Assembly: GCA_038380795.1 (NCBI GenBank)
Contig: CM076272.1
Location: forward strand, 1,617,001 to 1,681,000
Length of the DNA stretch: 64,000 nucleotides
Source of the DNA: Pyrocephalus nanus
Taxonomy: Eukaryota > Chordata > Aves > Passeriformes > Tyrannidae
Reading direction: 5' to 3'
The notes beneath the pieces are model-generated. The model was given only the letters and a program-made list of their open reading frames with translations. It was not told the origin of the DNA and ran no database searches. Each line of letters starts with the position of its first letter. Within the stretch, counting starts at the first letter, position 1. The position numbers and the translations under genes were made by a program. Positions 61,522 through 64,000 of the stretch are shown here, piece by piece.

Positions 61522-63941
61522 CAAGAATTAGCAATATACACAGAGGTCACTCAAGTAAAACCTCAAAAATAGAGCAAAGGGTTGGACTTGATGATCTCAG
61601 AGATCTCTTCCAACCCAGTTAATTCTATGATTCTATGATTCTATGAAAGAGAGTAATGGCAGAGAAAGAGGCCTATCAGAAATAGGTCATTCTTTGGTTA
61701 TTACTCACTGCATCATACTTGATTTCCACAGGCTGGGACTCAATGGAAAGGCTCTGGTCAGCTGTGCTGTCCTCTGGGTTCGTGTTAAACTCGATCTTCA
61801 GCAGGGAAGATTTGCTGTCCCCAATGGAGGCCACGAGAGATGGAACAATGTTCTGCTGTCTCAGGCCTGTAACGTACCAGTTCTCCAGCTTGGCTTCAAC
61901 CCTAAAGATGAAGAGTAAAAAATACTTGATTGGAATATTAAATACACCTAGGAAAGCCCAGCAAGATGAGAAAGCCTTTAAGAAAGCCCAGCATGACTAA
62001 CCTCACAGGACTAACAGGAGACAGGTTTACAAAAGTACATTATTAAATTGGAAAAATAAGCAGAAGGCAAGGTGTTCACAGCAACACAGGGGTGACACTT
62101 CCTCCTCATCTTTTGTTCCCTGCAAAGTGGACTAAATAGAACTTTCAGGTTTGACACAAGAAGTCTGCTACTGTTCATGGTAACTAAAAAATAGTCTTCC
62201 CTTCTTCATTCTATGGCATGTTACTCACCAAATATGGAGTAACAGCAGAGTGAAATTACAGAACGCCCAGAAAATTAAAAATCAATACACACACTATAAT
62301 GCACTAACCAAGAAAGAAAAATTAAGCAGATAGGAAGGGGGATGAGGGCAGAGATGTTTCTACAAAAATAAAATACCAATCCAATTACTTGATGGCTTGT
62401 GCTCCTGGGCGCTGGGATATTTTGGTACTCAGATCAATTATCTGCACTTTCAGAGTTTCTGCCACATTCTTGTCTTCTTTAATTGTAAGAGAAGTGCTTA
62501 ACAGCTTGAGTGTCACAACATGGGCAACATACTGGTGAGAAGAACAGAGGGAATTGAAATCAGTCATCTCAATGAGAATAATTTTTCACAACTCCTCATT
62601 TCACCAGAGCACTGAAATGTGTTTTTTTTAAGTTATTCCACACACCTAAGATCAGAAACACATCTCTAGGTAGGATTCACAGTACAATCTTGACTTGATT
62701 CAACCTTATCAGTCATTTCTTTAACACAAAACACTGCTCAACAACTGCAGAGCAAATACAGTCTGTGCCTCTTCAGGACTGAGGAAGATTTTTTTAAACT
62801 GTGAAGCAAGCCCAGCTAAACCACCTTCAGCTGAGAAGCAGTGAGATAACCAAACCATTGCAGTCCCATTAAACAGCCACATTTCAGAGGACATGGCAGG
62901 TTTGCCTCTGCTGCTCTGGCTGCTCAATGTCCTGTCTTGGCCTTGCCAAGAAAGGCTTTTGATTTCCCAGCATATGTGGGGTTCCGTCAATCAGCAACTC
63001 CAGAAGAATCAAACAATATTTTCTGTCTGAATTTGAAGCTGCATCTTTCTTCAGGGTACTGAGGGAGATGGAAGCAGCTTTACACTGACTTTGTTGGGTG
63101 GTGTGTTTGTTTAACCCATCCCCACAAGTAGCTGCTTACCTGCTTTGGTAAGGAAAGGTTGTGGGAGCTGTCACTGTATCCAATGGCAGTGAAAAGCTTG
63201 GCTTTCTCCTCTGGTGTCATCAGTTCATCAATAGCTAAAACCAAAGACCCACACAATTTGCGCTTTATAAATAACAATAAGCACTTTTCCCCACATTAGT
63301 CTTCTACTGCAGTTCAGTTCTGCTGATACATTTCATGGGTTCTTCATATTGCACTAAGTCCAGATTGTAAAATAATTCACACCAAGTGTCCATATACAGT
63401 GTTACATATGCAGCACAGAAATCAATGTAGTTTTTATTACAAGAGTTCCCATAATTCCCAATGATCAAAGTGGCTCTGAGGAGTTTTATTAGAACAAATC
63501 TCTGATGCAGACAGCAAATCACCAGAAAAAGAGTATTCCAACTGCTGCTAATTATCTCTGTAGCTGTAAATGCCACCCTCTTCTCCTCATCAAGGTTCTG
63601 AGATGCTTTTGGCCATTTCAGAGGCTGCCTTATTTGCCAGCTCAATATTCAGTAAGTGATGCTGTAAAATGATCAATACTGCACTGTTTAGGCCACATTC
63701 TCTCCTTCTGCATAGTAGGAAGTAAAATATACCAAAACTTTCCTCTCAATGTATATAAAACCTGGAAGTCTCTCTAAACATTAGTGCATTACAATCTACA
63801 CCTACTTTCAGGAACAGGGGATTCCTCATCTTCTTTCTTCCTAGATTCTCTTTTACCCCAGAAACCACCAAACCATCCTCCACTTTTCTTTTCTGCTTCA
63901 GTGCTTTTCTTCTTCAGTAGTTTTTGTCCTGATCTTATTGT
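7953..63941 (-). CDS. VPS13C: VPS13C, bridge-like lipid transfer protein; 3' 69 coding exons, 5' exons outside window
   Basis: Spliced coding region on the minus strand: 69 exons, 68 introns, all GT-AG, total 9918 nt with consistent phases and a terminal TGA. The product matches vertebrate VPS13C as I recall it, nearly collinear from just before a TIRSGQK segment to the C-terminus. VPS13 proteins are hydrophobic-groove rods that move phospholipids between membranes; VPS13C works at ER contacts with late endosomes/lysosomes and lipid droplets. Order of parts (residues of the 3305-residue window product): groove 1-424; FFAT motif 429-435; duplicated groove block 425-936 and 936-1463; groove 1463-1954; VAB domain and flank about 1955-2811; ATG2-C-like helices about 2849-3172; PH-like domain about 3173-3305. 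The exon-block duplication argues for VPS13C and against VPS13A. The start codon and chorein domain lie beyond position 64000. Gene identity is very secure; individual exon edges rest on splice-site and phase reasoning. Confidence 0.97.
8052..9230 (-). other. VPS13C: Intron before the terminal exon
   Basis: 1179-bp intron between exons 68 and 69. AT-rich, with a poly-A run (plus strand) at 9210-9222 just inside the donor. No other element recognised. Confidence 0.85.
9231..9317 (-). CDS. VPS13C: VPS13C coding exon 68, PH-like domain (87 or 84 nt)
   Basis: Residues 3245-3273: [29 protein letters not shown], aligning with human GLFHKKDS. The acceptor is a tandem CAGCAG, so the first codon (Gln) may be included or skipped without a frameshift. 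Symmetric exon. Confidence 0.92.
9576..9699 (-). CDS. VPS13C: VPS13C coding exon 67, PH-like domain (124 nt)
   Basis: Residues 3203-3244: [33 protein letters not shown]. Matches the human NRRVL-x-IKEVEILG segment; ends in phase 0. Confidence 0.96.
9700..11190 (-). other. VPS13C: Intron between exons 66 and 67, with antisense CR1
   Basis: 1491-bp intron within the PH-like domain. It contains the CR1 fragment at about 10185-10515; the rest is unremarkable. Confidence 0.85.
10185..10515 (+). mobile_element. CR1 LINE 3' fragment, antisense to VPS13C
   Basis: Contains GGGAATGGCTGGAGCTGTGT, GGTTCTTCCCCCAGAGGGTG, AGGCTCCCCAGGGCAGTGGG and CTTCCAGCTCAGCATATTCT, the familiar 3' end of avian CR1, ending in the short tail repeat ATTCTGGGATTCTGGG. 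Truncated, non-coding and degenerate. The left edge is approximate. Confidence 0.85.
11191..11282 (-). CDS. VPS13C: VPS13C coding exon 66, PH-like domain (92 nt)
   Basis: Residues 3173-3203: [25 protein letters not shown]. First strands of the C-terminal PH-like domain; isolated by the 5.3-kb intron on its 5' side. Confidence 0.95.
12055..12071. repeat. (AAT)n microsatellite
   Basis: About five AAT units on the plus strand within the large intron. Confidence 0.85.
13809..13870. repeat. 31-bp imperfect tandem duplication
   Basis: GCACTGCACAATGAC followed by a C/T-GAG occurs at 13809 and again at 13840, a 31-bp spacing, with diverged remainders. Confidence 0.75.
15061..15078. repeat. (AT)9 microsatellite
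   Basis: Perfect AT dinucleotide run flanked by T-rich and TG-rich sequence. Likely length-polymorphic. Confidence 0.95.
16630..16744 (-). CDS. VPS13C: VPS13C coding exon 65 (115 nt)
   Basis: Residues 3134-3172: [43 protein letters not shown]-x-x-x-EDG-x-IRPY is conserved from yeast to human and ends the helical region. Confidence 0.98.
17369..17492 (-). CDS. VPS13C: VPS13C coding exon 64 (124 nt)
   Basis: Residues 3093-3134: [43 protein letters not shown]-x-GKG-x-x-G-x-x-x-RP-x-GG is a VPS13 hallmark. Confidence 0.98.
18457..18502 (-). CDS. VPS13C: VPS13C coding exon 63 (46 nt, shortest)
   Basis: Residues 3078-3093: [15 protein letters not shown], then phase 1. The shortest coding exon in the window. 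Skipping it would shift the frame, so it must be included. A strong hairpin lies just upstream (18542-18569). Confidence 0.97.
18542..18569. other. VPS13C: Strong intronic hairpin upstream of exon 63
   Basis: Perfect 11-bp arms GAATGCTCTGA / TCAGAGCATTC around the loop GTCCAG. The stem extends three more pairs with one bulge. It lies 40-67 nt upstream of the acceptor of the 46-nt exon 63, where the branch point is expected. Confidence 0.7.
19578..19741 (-). CDS. VPS13C: VPS13C coding exon 62 (164 nt)
   Basis: Residues 3023-3077: [40 protein letters not shown]. Highly conserved in VPS13A/C; ends in phase 0. Confidence 0.98.
20291..20366 (-). CDS. VPS13C: VPS13C coding exon 61 (76 nt)
   Basis: Residues 2998-3023: [26 protein letters not shown]. 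Glycine-rich amphipathic helix. Confidence 0.97.
20621..20734 (-). CDS. VPS13C: VPS13C coding exon 60 (114 nt)
   Basis: Residues 2960-2997: [39 protein letters not shown]-x-LGNP-x-GL-x-x-G is the core of the helical C-terminal domain. Confidence 0.98.
21163..21244 (-). CDS. VPS13C: VPS13C coding exon 59 (82 nt)
   Basis: Residues 2932-2959: [27 protein letters not shown]. Start of the ATG2-C-like amphipathic helices that in human VPS13C target lipid droplets. Confidence 0.97.
21490..21626 (-). CDS. VPS13C: VPS13C coding exon 58 (137 nt)
   Basis: Residues 2887-2932: [47 protein letters not shown] is strongly conserved. Confidence 0.96.
21627..23028 (-). other. VPS13C: Intron between exons 57 and 58
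   Basis: 1402-bp intron. A plus-strand open frame (21175-22008) runs from exon 59 into it by chance. No repeat or RNA gene recognised. Confidence 0.8.
23029..23142 (-). CDS. VPS13C: VPS13C coding exon 57 (114 nt)
   Basis: Residues 2849-2886: [42 protein letters not shown] is a VPS13 hallmark at the start of the C-terminal helical region. Confidence 0.96.
23318..23400. repeat. A/C-rich low-complexity tract
   Basis: About 80 bp of nearly pure A and C on the plus strand (T/G-rich on the transcribed RNA) in the intron between exons 56 and 57. Confidence 0.85.
23725..23836 (-). CDS. VPS13C: VPS13C coding exon 56 (112 nt)
   Basis: Residues 2811-2848: [34 protein letters not shown]. Beginning of the C-terminal region (DUF1162/APT1-type flank). 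Confidence 0.96.
24618..24687 (-). CDS. VPS13C: VPS13C coding exon 55 (70 nt)
   Basis: Residues 2788-2811: [24 protein letters not shown]. Short, fully conserved exon. Confidence 0.96.
24788..24869 (-). CDS. VPS13C: VPS13C coding exon 54 (82 nt)
   Basis: Residues 2761-2788: [27 protein letters not shown]. The open frame continues upstream into the intron, but the acceptor at 24870-24871 gives the family sequence. Confidence 0.96.
25258..25398 (-). CDS. VPS13C: VPS13C coding exon 53 (141 nt)
   Basis: Residues 2714-2760: [30 protein letters not shown]. Symmetric exon; [15 protein letters not shown] continues across the next junction. Confidence 0.97.
26406..26556 (-). CDS. VPS13C: VPS13C coding exon 52 (151 nt)
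   Basis: Residues 2663-2713: [41 protein letters not shown]. Matches the conserved SSGVVWE region. Confidence 0.96.
26871..27106 (-). CDS. VPS13C: VPS13C coding exon 51 (236 nt)
   Basis: Residues 2585-2663: [47 protein letters not shown]. Very strongly conserved C-terminal flank of the VAB domain. Confidence 0.97.
27107..28753 (-). other. VPS13C: Intron between exons 50 and 51
   Basis: 1647-bp intron, the second largest. AT-rich; no element recognised. Confidence 0.8.
28754..28880 (-). CDS. VPS13C: VPS13C coding exon 50 (127 nt)
   Basis: Residues 2542-2584: [41 protein letters not shown]-x-DPT-x-x-RKL is a family signature. Confidence 0.96.
29041..29063. other. Perfect short inverted repeat
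   Basis: GGTTCACCA, 5-nt spacer, TGGTGAACC: 9-bp perfect arms in the intron between exons 49 and 50, which is locally C-rich. Confidence 0.75.
29261..29394 (-). CDS. VPS13C: VPS13C coding exon 49, VAB repeat 6 (134 nt)
   Basis: Residues 2498-2542: [40 protein letters not shown]. Repeat asparagine is residue 2530. Confidence 0.97.
30261..30389 (-). CDS. VPS13C: VPS13C coding exon 48 (129 nt)
   Basis: Residues 2455-2497: [37 protein letters not shown]. Symmetric exon of the VAB domain. Confidence 0.97.
30735..30899 (-). CDS. VPS13C: VPS13C coding exon 47, VAB repeat 5 (165 nt)
   Basis: Residues 2400-2454: [44 protein letters not shown]. Repeat asparagine is residue 2425. Confidence 0.97.
31618..31722 (-). 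CDS. VPS13C: VPS13C coding exon 46 (105 nt)
   Basis: Residues 2365-2399: [20 protein letters not shown], then [10 protein letters not shown]-x-x-FS-x-DTVGS-G is conserved throughout the VPS13 family. Symmetric exon. Confidence 0.97.
32389..32778 (-). CDS. VPS13C: VPS13C coding exon 45, VAB repeat 4 (390 nt)
   Basis: Residues 2235-2364, the longest exon. [60 protein letters not shown]. Repeat asparagine is residue 2325. Visibly richer in CpG than its surroundings. Confidence 0.97.
33093..33387 (-). CDS. VPS13C: VPS13C coding exon 44, VAB repeat 3 (295 nt)
   Basis: Residues 2136-2234: [53 protein letters not shown]. Repeat asparagine is residue 2223. Confidence 0.97.
33493..33718 (-). mobile_element. 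CR1 LINE 3' fragment, sense with VPS13C
   Basis: The left edge carries the inverted tail repeat AATCACACAATCACAGAA, followed by GTTGGAAAAAACCTCTGAGG and then CCCAGCTCCCTCAGCTGCTC, the reverse complement of an avian CR1 3' end. Truncated and non-coding. It lies in the intron between exons 43 and 44. Confidence 0.85.
33717..33875. repeat. 29-bp minisatellite, five copies, abutting CR1
   Basis: The TCAGGAAGA core recurs at 33732, 33761, 33790, 33819 and 33848, exactly 29 bp apart. Copies alternate between GAATTCC and GATTTCC variants. It begins where the CR1 similarity stops. Confidence 0.95.
33939..34060 (-). CDS. VPS13C: VPS13C coding exon 43, VAB repeat 2 (122 nt)
   Basis: Residues 2096-2136: [35 protein letters not shown]. 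Repeat asparagine is residue 2098. The junction codon is ACG (Thr), where I recall Arg in human. Confidence 0.95.
34307..34326. other. Perfect 20-bp palindrome with CpGs
   Basis: TATCCTCGA, TG spacer, TCGAGGATA: 9-bp arms in the intron between exons 42 and 43, with a CpG in each arm. Confidence 0.8.
34552..34709 (-). CDS. VPS13C: VPS13C coding exon 42 (158 nt)
   Basis: Residues 2043-2095: [39 protein letters not shown]. The acceptor is the AG at 34710-34711; the next AG downstream, before GGGTAC, would break the phase. Confidence 0.95.
35371..35392. repeat. T16-G6 homopolymer pair
   Basis: Plus-strand run of 16 T directly followed by six G, in the intron between exons 41 and 42. Prone to sequencing error. 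Confidence 0.9.
35513..35777 (-). CDS. VPS13C: VPS13C coding exon 41, VAB repeat 1 (265 nt)
   Basis: Residues 1955-2043: [20 protein letters not shown] opens the VPS13 adaptor-binding domain; the repeat asparagine is residue 1978. Then [20 protein letters not shown]. Ends in phase 1 at TTAG, which fixes the acceptor of exon 42. Confidence 0.96.
36799..36954 (-). CDS. VPS13C: VPS13C coding exon 40 (156 nt)
   Basis: Residues 1903-1954: [39 protein letters not shown]. Last groove element before the adaptor-binding domain. Confidence 0.96.
37346..37435 (-). CDS. VPS13C: VPS13C coding exon 39 (90 nt)
   Basis: Residues 1873-1902: [20 protein letters not shown], then KQWNLKLE. The YN-x-x-x-x-WEPLIE motif is the universal VPS13 signature at the end of the groove. 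Confidence 0.97.
38123..38488 (-). CDS. VPS13C: VPS13C coding exon 38 (366 nt)
   Basis: Residues 1751-1872: [70 protein letters not shown]. Second-longest exon here; symmetric. Confidence 0.97.
39381..39473 (-). CDS. VPS13C: VPS13C coding exon 37 (93 nt)
   Basis: Residues 1720-1750: [17 protein letters not shown], then TMEELIIK. Symmetric exon (phase 0/0). Confidence 0.95.
39788..40017 (-). CDS. VPS13C: VPS13C coding exon 36 (230 nt)
   Basis: Residues 1643-1719: [55 protein letters not shown]-x-LT-x-ADAPAL is a hallmark of VPS13A/C. Confidence 0.96.
40018..41170 (-). other. VPS13C: Intron between exons 35 and 36
   Basis: 1153-bp intron. Its middle (about 40480-40890) is more GC-rich than neighbouring introns and may be an old diverged repeat, but I could not match it to CR1 or anything else. 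Confidence 0.6.
41171..41409 (-). CDS. VPS13C: VPS13C coding exon 35 (239 nt)
   Basis: Residues 1563-1643: [40 protein letters not shown], then a lysine/serine linker. Strong match. Confidence 0.96.
41953..42122 (-). CDS. VPS13C: VPS13C coding exon 34 (170 nt)
   Basis: Residues 1507-1563: [20 protein letters not shown], then [16 protein letters not shown]. Groove signature conserved with VPS13A. Confidence 0.95.
43023..43153 (-). CDS. VPS13C: VPS13C coding exon 33 (131 nt)
   Basis: Residues 1463-1506: a linker, then [20 protein letters not shown]. Matches the human LQFDFHFESLSIILYNND region after the duplicated blocks. Confidence 0.94.
44011..44155 (-). CDS. VPS13C: VPS13C coding exon 32, end of copy 2 (145 nt)
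   Basis: Residues 1415-1463: [20 protein letters not shown], then a linker ending VPHESG. Counterpart of exon 21, with a longer tail. Confidence 0.94.
45168..45312 (-). CDS. VPS13C: VPS13C coding exon 31, copy 2 (145 nt)
   Basis: Residues 1366-1414: [20 protein letters not shown], then IKGDLKPMQ. Counterpart of exon 20. Confidence 0.95.
45687..45991 (-). CDS. VPS13C: VPS13C coding exon 30, copy 2 (305 nt)
   Basis: Residues 1265-1366: [64 protein letters not shown]. Length identical to exon 19, with strong residue identity. Confidence 0.97.
46399..46566 (-). CDS. VPS13C: VPS13C coding exon 29, copy 2 (168 nt)
   Basis: Residues 1209-1264: [20 protein letters not shown], then [20 protein letters not shown]. 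Length identical to exon 18. Confidence 0.96.
47000..47103 (-). CDS. VPS13C: VPS13C coding exon 28, copy 2 (104 nt)
   Basis: Residues 1174-1208: [20 protein letters not shown], then [10 protein letters not shown]. Length identical to exon 17. Confidence 0.95.
47605..47721 (-). CDS. VPS13C: VPS13C coding exon 27, copy 2 (117 nt)
   Basis: Residues 1135-1174: [20 protein letters not shown], then RIADIRIQG. Length and phase identical to exon 16. Confidence 0.95.
48015..48059. repeat. 12-bp/9-bp tandem repeat
   Basis: GCAGTATTTGAA twice, a shortened GTATTTGAA, then GCAGTATTTGAA again. Short intronic tandem array between exons 26 and 27. Confidence 0.9.
48736..48901 (-). CDS. VPS13C: VPS13C coding exon 26, copy 2 (166 nt)
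   Basis: Residues 1080-1135: [20 protein letters not shown], then a serine/lysine-rich disordered loop. Ends in phase 1, forming a Val codon with exon 27. Confidence 0.93.
49246..49410. repeat. A/C-only tract with 65-bp internal duplication
   Basis: About 165 bp with almost no G or T on the plus strand. The block starting AAACTAAACAAA at 49273 recurs at 49338 (65-bp period). On the transcribed strand it is TTGG/TTTGGGG-like. Confidence 0.85.
49711..49770 (-). CDS. VPS13C: VPS13C coding exon 25, copy 2 (60 nt)
   Basis: Residues 1060-1079, [20 protein letters not shown]. Symmetric 60-nt exon aligned with exon 14; its A-D-x-x-G-P core is shared. Confidence 0.93.
49985..50064 (-). CDS. VPS13C: VPS13C coding exon 24, copy 2 (80 nt)
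   Basis: Residues 1033-1059: [20 protein letters not shown], then KMEYIK. The donor reads GTTTCA, weaker than consensus. Confidence 0.93.
50792..50948 (-). CDS. VPS13C: VPS13C coding exon 23, copy 2 (157 nt)
   Basis: Residues 981-1033: [41 protein letters not shown]. Groove strands; ends in phase 1. Confidence 0.95.
51224..51357 (-). CDS. VPS13C: VPS13C coding exon 22, start of copy 2 (134 nt)
   Basis: Residues 936-980: a variable charged linker, then [15 protein letters not shown]. The tail matches exon 11, but the FFAT-like acidic stretch is absent, so only the first copy carries the ER anchor. Confidence 0.93.
51782..51890 (-). CDS. VPS13C: VPS13C coding exon 21, end of copy 1 (109 nt)
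   Basis: Residues 900-936: [20 protein letters not shown] followed by an acidic linker. Pairs with exon 32 ([18 protein letters not shown]). Confidence 0.94.
52608..52755 (-). CDS. VPS13C: VPS13C coding exon 20, copy 1 (148 nt)
   Basis: Residues 850-899: [20 protein letters not shown], then [19 protein letters not shown]. Pairs with exon 31 (145 nt). Confidence 0.96.
53055..53359 (-). CDS. VPS13C: VPS13C coding exon 19, copy 1 (305 nt)
   Basis: Residues 749-850: [64 protein letters not shown]. The most conserved groove unit of VPS13A/C. Same length as partner exon 30. Confidence 0.97.
54139..54306 (-). CDS. VPS13C: VPS13C coding exon 18, copy 1 (168 nt)
   Basis: Residues 693-748: [20 protein letters not shown], then [20 protein letters not shown]. 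Same length as partner exon 29. The GDEVF and VGCIQI motifs are family signatures. Confidence 0.96.
54605..54708 (-). CDS. VPS13C: VPS13C coding exon 17, copy 1 (104 nt)
   Basis: Residues 658-692: [20 protein letters not shown] and [13 protein letters not shown]. Same length as partner exon 28. Confidence 0.94.
55617..55733 (-). CDS. VPS13C: VPS13C coding exon 16, copy 1 (117 nt)
   Basis: Residues 619-658: [20 protein letters not shown], then EIKIQG. Same length as partner exon 27. The acceptor was chosen at 55734-55735 because it gives the 117-nt length and matching phase; another AG lies a few bases inside. Confidence 0.9.
56283..56433 (-). CDS. VPS13C: VPS13C coding exon 15, copy 1 (151 nt)
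   Basis: Residues 569-619: [20 protein letters not shown], followed by a variable charged loop. Pairs with exon 26 ([15 protein letters not shown]). Confidence 0.94.
56647..56706 (-). CDS. VPS13C: VPS13C coding exon 14, copy 1 (60 nt)
   Basis: Residues 549-568, [20 protein letters not shown]. Exactly the same length as partner exon 25 and in the same phase (0/0). Confidence 0.94.
56880..56956 (-). CDS. VPS13C: VPS13C coding exon 13, copy 1 (77 nt)
   Basis: Residues 523-548: [20 protein letters not shown]. Pairs with exon 24 (80 nt), which differs by one codon in length and ends LLKMEYIK. Confidence 0.95.
57304..57327. repeat. TA/AC compound microsatellite
   Basis: ATATATATA followed by about seven AC units, about 20 bp from the exon 12 donor. 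Confidence 0.9.
57350..57503 (-). CDS. VPS13C: VPS13C coding exon 12, duplicated block copy 1 (154 nt)
   Basis: Residues 472-523: [20 protein letters not shown] and [14 protein letters not shown]. Pairs with exon 23 (157 nt, [14 protein letters not shown]). Ends in phase 1, like its partner. Confidence 0.95.
58095..58234 (-). CDS. VPS13C: VPS13C coding exon 11, FFAT-bearing (140 nt)
   Basis: Residues 425-471. Opens with acidic [14 protein letters not shown], the FFAT-type motif that in VPS13A/C recruits the ER proteins VAPA/VAPB, and ends LQLKFEIKE. It pairs with exon 22, which ends LLNFEIKE, and so begins the first copy of the duplicated block. Confidence 0.94.
58203..58223 (-). other. VPS13C: FFAT motif core with Phe at position 5
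   Basis: Codons 429-435 of the window product read E-Y-F-D-F-E-E after an acidic run. The FFAT consensus is E-F/Y-F-D-A-x-E, and human VPS13C has Ala at position 5 as I recall it. Positions 1-4 and 7 fit; position 5 does not. Function is inferred from the family. Confidence 0.8.
58484..58562 (-). CDS. VPS13C: VPS13C coding exon 10 (79 nt)
   Basis: Residues 399-425: [20 protein letters not shown], a poorly conserved linker that still aligns with the human IPIISGGTKGLL stretch. Phase 0 in, phase 1 out. Confidence 0.88.
58805..58828. repeat. (TTTTA)n microsatellite
   Basis: Four pentanucleotide units in the intron between exons 9 and 10, about 30 bp from the exon 9 donor. Confidence 0.9.
58857..58986 (-). 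CDS. VPS13C: VPS13C coding exon 9 (130 nt)
   Basis: Residues 355-398: [18 protein letters not shown], then [13 protein letters not shown]. The first part is conserved in all VPS13; the tail is a serine/proline-rich linker leading to the FFAT region. Confidence 0.95.
59334..59451 (-). CDS. VPS13C: VPS13C coding exon 8 (118 nt)
   Basis: Residues 316-355: [19 protein letters not shown], then [15 protein letters not shown]. Groove segment. Ends in phase 2, giving a lysine at the junction with the next exon. Confidence 0.94.
60060..60186 (-). CDS. VPS13C: VPS13C coding exon 7 (127 nt)
   Basis: Residues 274-316, including [20 protein letters not shown] and VQLLFGR, closely matching VPS13A/C. Ends in phase 1. 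Confidence 0.95.
60881..61017 (-). CDS. VPS13C: VPS13C coding exon 6 (137 nt)
   Basis: Residues 228-273. Contains [14 protein letters not shown] and [10 protein letters not shown], the recurrent groove signature (lipid-facing strands followed by an LDFG-type turn). Phase 1 in, phase 0 out. Confidence 0.95.
61357..61471 (-). CDS. VPS13C: VPS13C coding exon 5 (115 nt)
   Basis: Residues 190-228: starts [11 protein letters not shown] and ends [12 protein letters not shown] in phase 1. The acceptor is GTAAAG, with a 38-nt T run (coding strand) as its upstream pyrimidine tract. The start AGA restores the family's K/R-T-V/I-N sequence. Confidence 0.9.
61482..61519. repeat. VPS13C: 38-nt homopolymer (A on plus strand) at exon 5 acceptor
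   Basis: Uninterrupted A38 on the plus strand. On the transcript it is a U38 polypyrimidine tract ending 10 nt upstream of the exon 5 boundary. Length is likely polymorphic and error-prone in sequencing. Confidence 0.95.
61578..61647 (+). mobile_element. CR1 LINE 3' terminal fragment (about 70 bp)
   Basis: GGGTTGGACTTGATGATCTC, AGAGATCTCTTCCAACCCAG, then three copies of ATTCTATG: the extreme 3' end of an avian CR1. Antisense to VPS13C, in the short intron between exons 4 and 5. Confidence 0.9.
61709..61901 (-). CDS. VPS13C: VPS13C coding exon 4 (193 nt)
   Basis: Residues 125-189, including [19 protein letters not shown] and [10 protein letters not shown]. Groove segment; ends in phase 0. 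The CR1 tail at 61578-61647 sits about 60 bp beyond its donor side. Confidence 0.95.
62389..62531 (-). CDS. VPS13C: VPS13C coding exon 3 (143 nt)
   Basis: Residues 78-125, from [17 protein letters not shown] to QRPGAQAIK. Alternating hydrophobic beta-strand pattern typical of the lipid-transfer groove. Ends in phase 2. Confidence 0.95.
63140..63234 (-). CDS. VPS13C: VPS13C coding exon 2 (95 nt)
   Basis: Residues 46-77. Contains [19 protein letters not shown], a highly conserved VPS13A/C segment, and ends LSLPKQ in phase 0. Confidence 0.95.
63806..63941 (-). CDS. VPS13C: VPS13C coding exon 1 of window (136 nt)
   Basis: Window residues 1-46, begins in phase 0 with TIRSGQK and ends in phase 1. 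It encodes a lysine/glutamate-rich linker around a [12 protein letters not shown] core that matches the charged loop near residue 450 of human VPS13C. Acceptor at 63942-63943, donor at 63804-63805. Confidence 0.93.
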
Positions 63942-64000
63942 CTGCAAACCAGAAATTAAAACACAAAATATATAGTTCATAGTATTACTATTGATTTAAG

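Noticed and set aside
7953..63941. Assignment to VPS13A
   Set aside because: VPS13A lacks the second copy of the exon 11-21 block, and the linker and C-terminal sequences match VPS13C better.
1..64000. CRISPR arrays, operons, phage or toxin-antitoxin systems, tRNA and rRNA genes
   Set aside because: Repeats present are eukaryotic microsatellites, minisatellites and CR1 ends; no tRNA or rRNA signature was seen on reading both strands, though a covariance-model search was not possible.

Overview
The window is vertebrate nuclear DNA, almost certainly from a bird and probably a songbird or close relative. The evidence is a very large intron-rich gene with compact introns (mean about 0.68 kb), sparse interspersed repeats, and those repeats being 3' ends of CR1 LINEs with the ATTCTATG-type tail. 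There is no prokaryotic, viral or plasmid signal.

One gene fills the window: VPS13C on the minus strand, from about 63941 (5' side; earlier exons lie beyond the right edge) to its stop codon at 7953-7955. I traced 69 coding exons. Every exon is bounded by AG/GT splice sites and all phases chain. The summed coding length is 9918 nt, that is 3305 codons plus stop, with no interruption. The missing 5' part (about 450 residues by comparison with the roughly 3,750-residue human protein as I recall it) would carry the start codon and the N-terminal chorein domain. Exon numbers 1-69 here are window numbers, 5' to 3'.

Layout from the 5' end of the gene (right) to the 3' end (left). At 63941-58484 is the end of the N-terminal part of the lipid-transfer groove. 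At 58234-51782 and 51357-44011 lie two tandem copies of one exon block, the internal duplication that separates VPS13C from VPS13A. At 43153-36799 is more of the repeating beta-groove (RBG) lipid-transfer rod. At 35777-24618 are the VPS13 adaptor-binding (VAB) domain, whose six repeat asparagines are all present, and its C-terminal flank. At 23836-16630 is the ATG2-C-like amphipathic helical region. At 11282-7953 are the C-terminal PH-like domain and stop. A 3' UTR of up to about 1.6 kb follows, ending most plausibly near 6371. The first 6.4 kb looks intergenic.

Family knowledge: VPS13C is a bridge-like lipid-transfer protein linking the ER, through a FFAT motif that binds VAP, to late endosomes/lysosomes and lipid droplets. 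Loss of human VPS13C causes early-onset Parkinson disease (PARK23). The pieces seen here form one machine: groove, ER anchor, adaptor-binding domain and membrane-binding C-terminus.

I found no undescribed multi-gene system. The points most worth a second look are a phenylalanine at position 5 of the FFAT core, a tandem NAGNAG acceptor in the PH-like domain, a 38-nt homopolymer beside one acceptor, a hairpin upstream of a 46-nt exon, a CR1 copy abutting a 29-bp minisatellite, and a paired octamer element downstream of the gene. Introns not listed separately were read and hold nothing I could identify beyond splice signals and AT-rich sequence.
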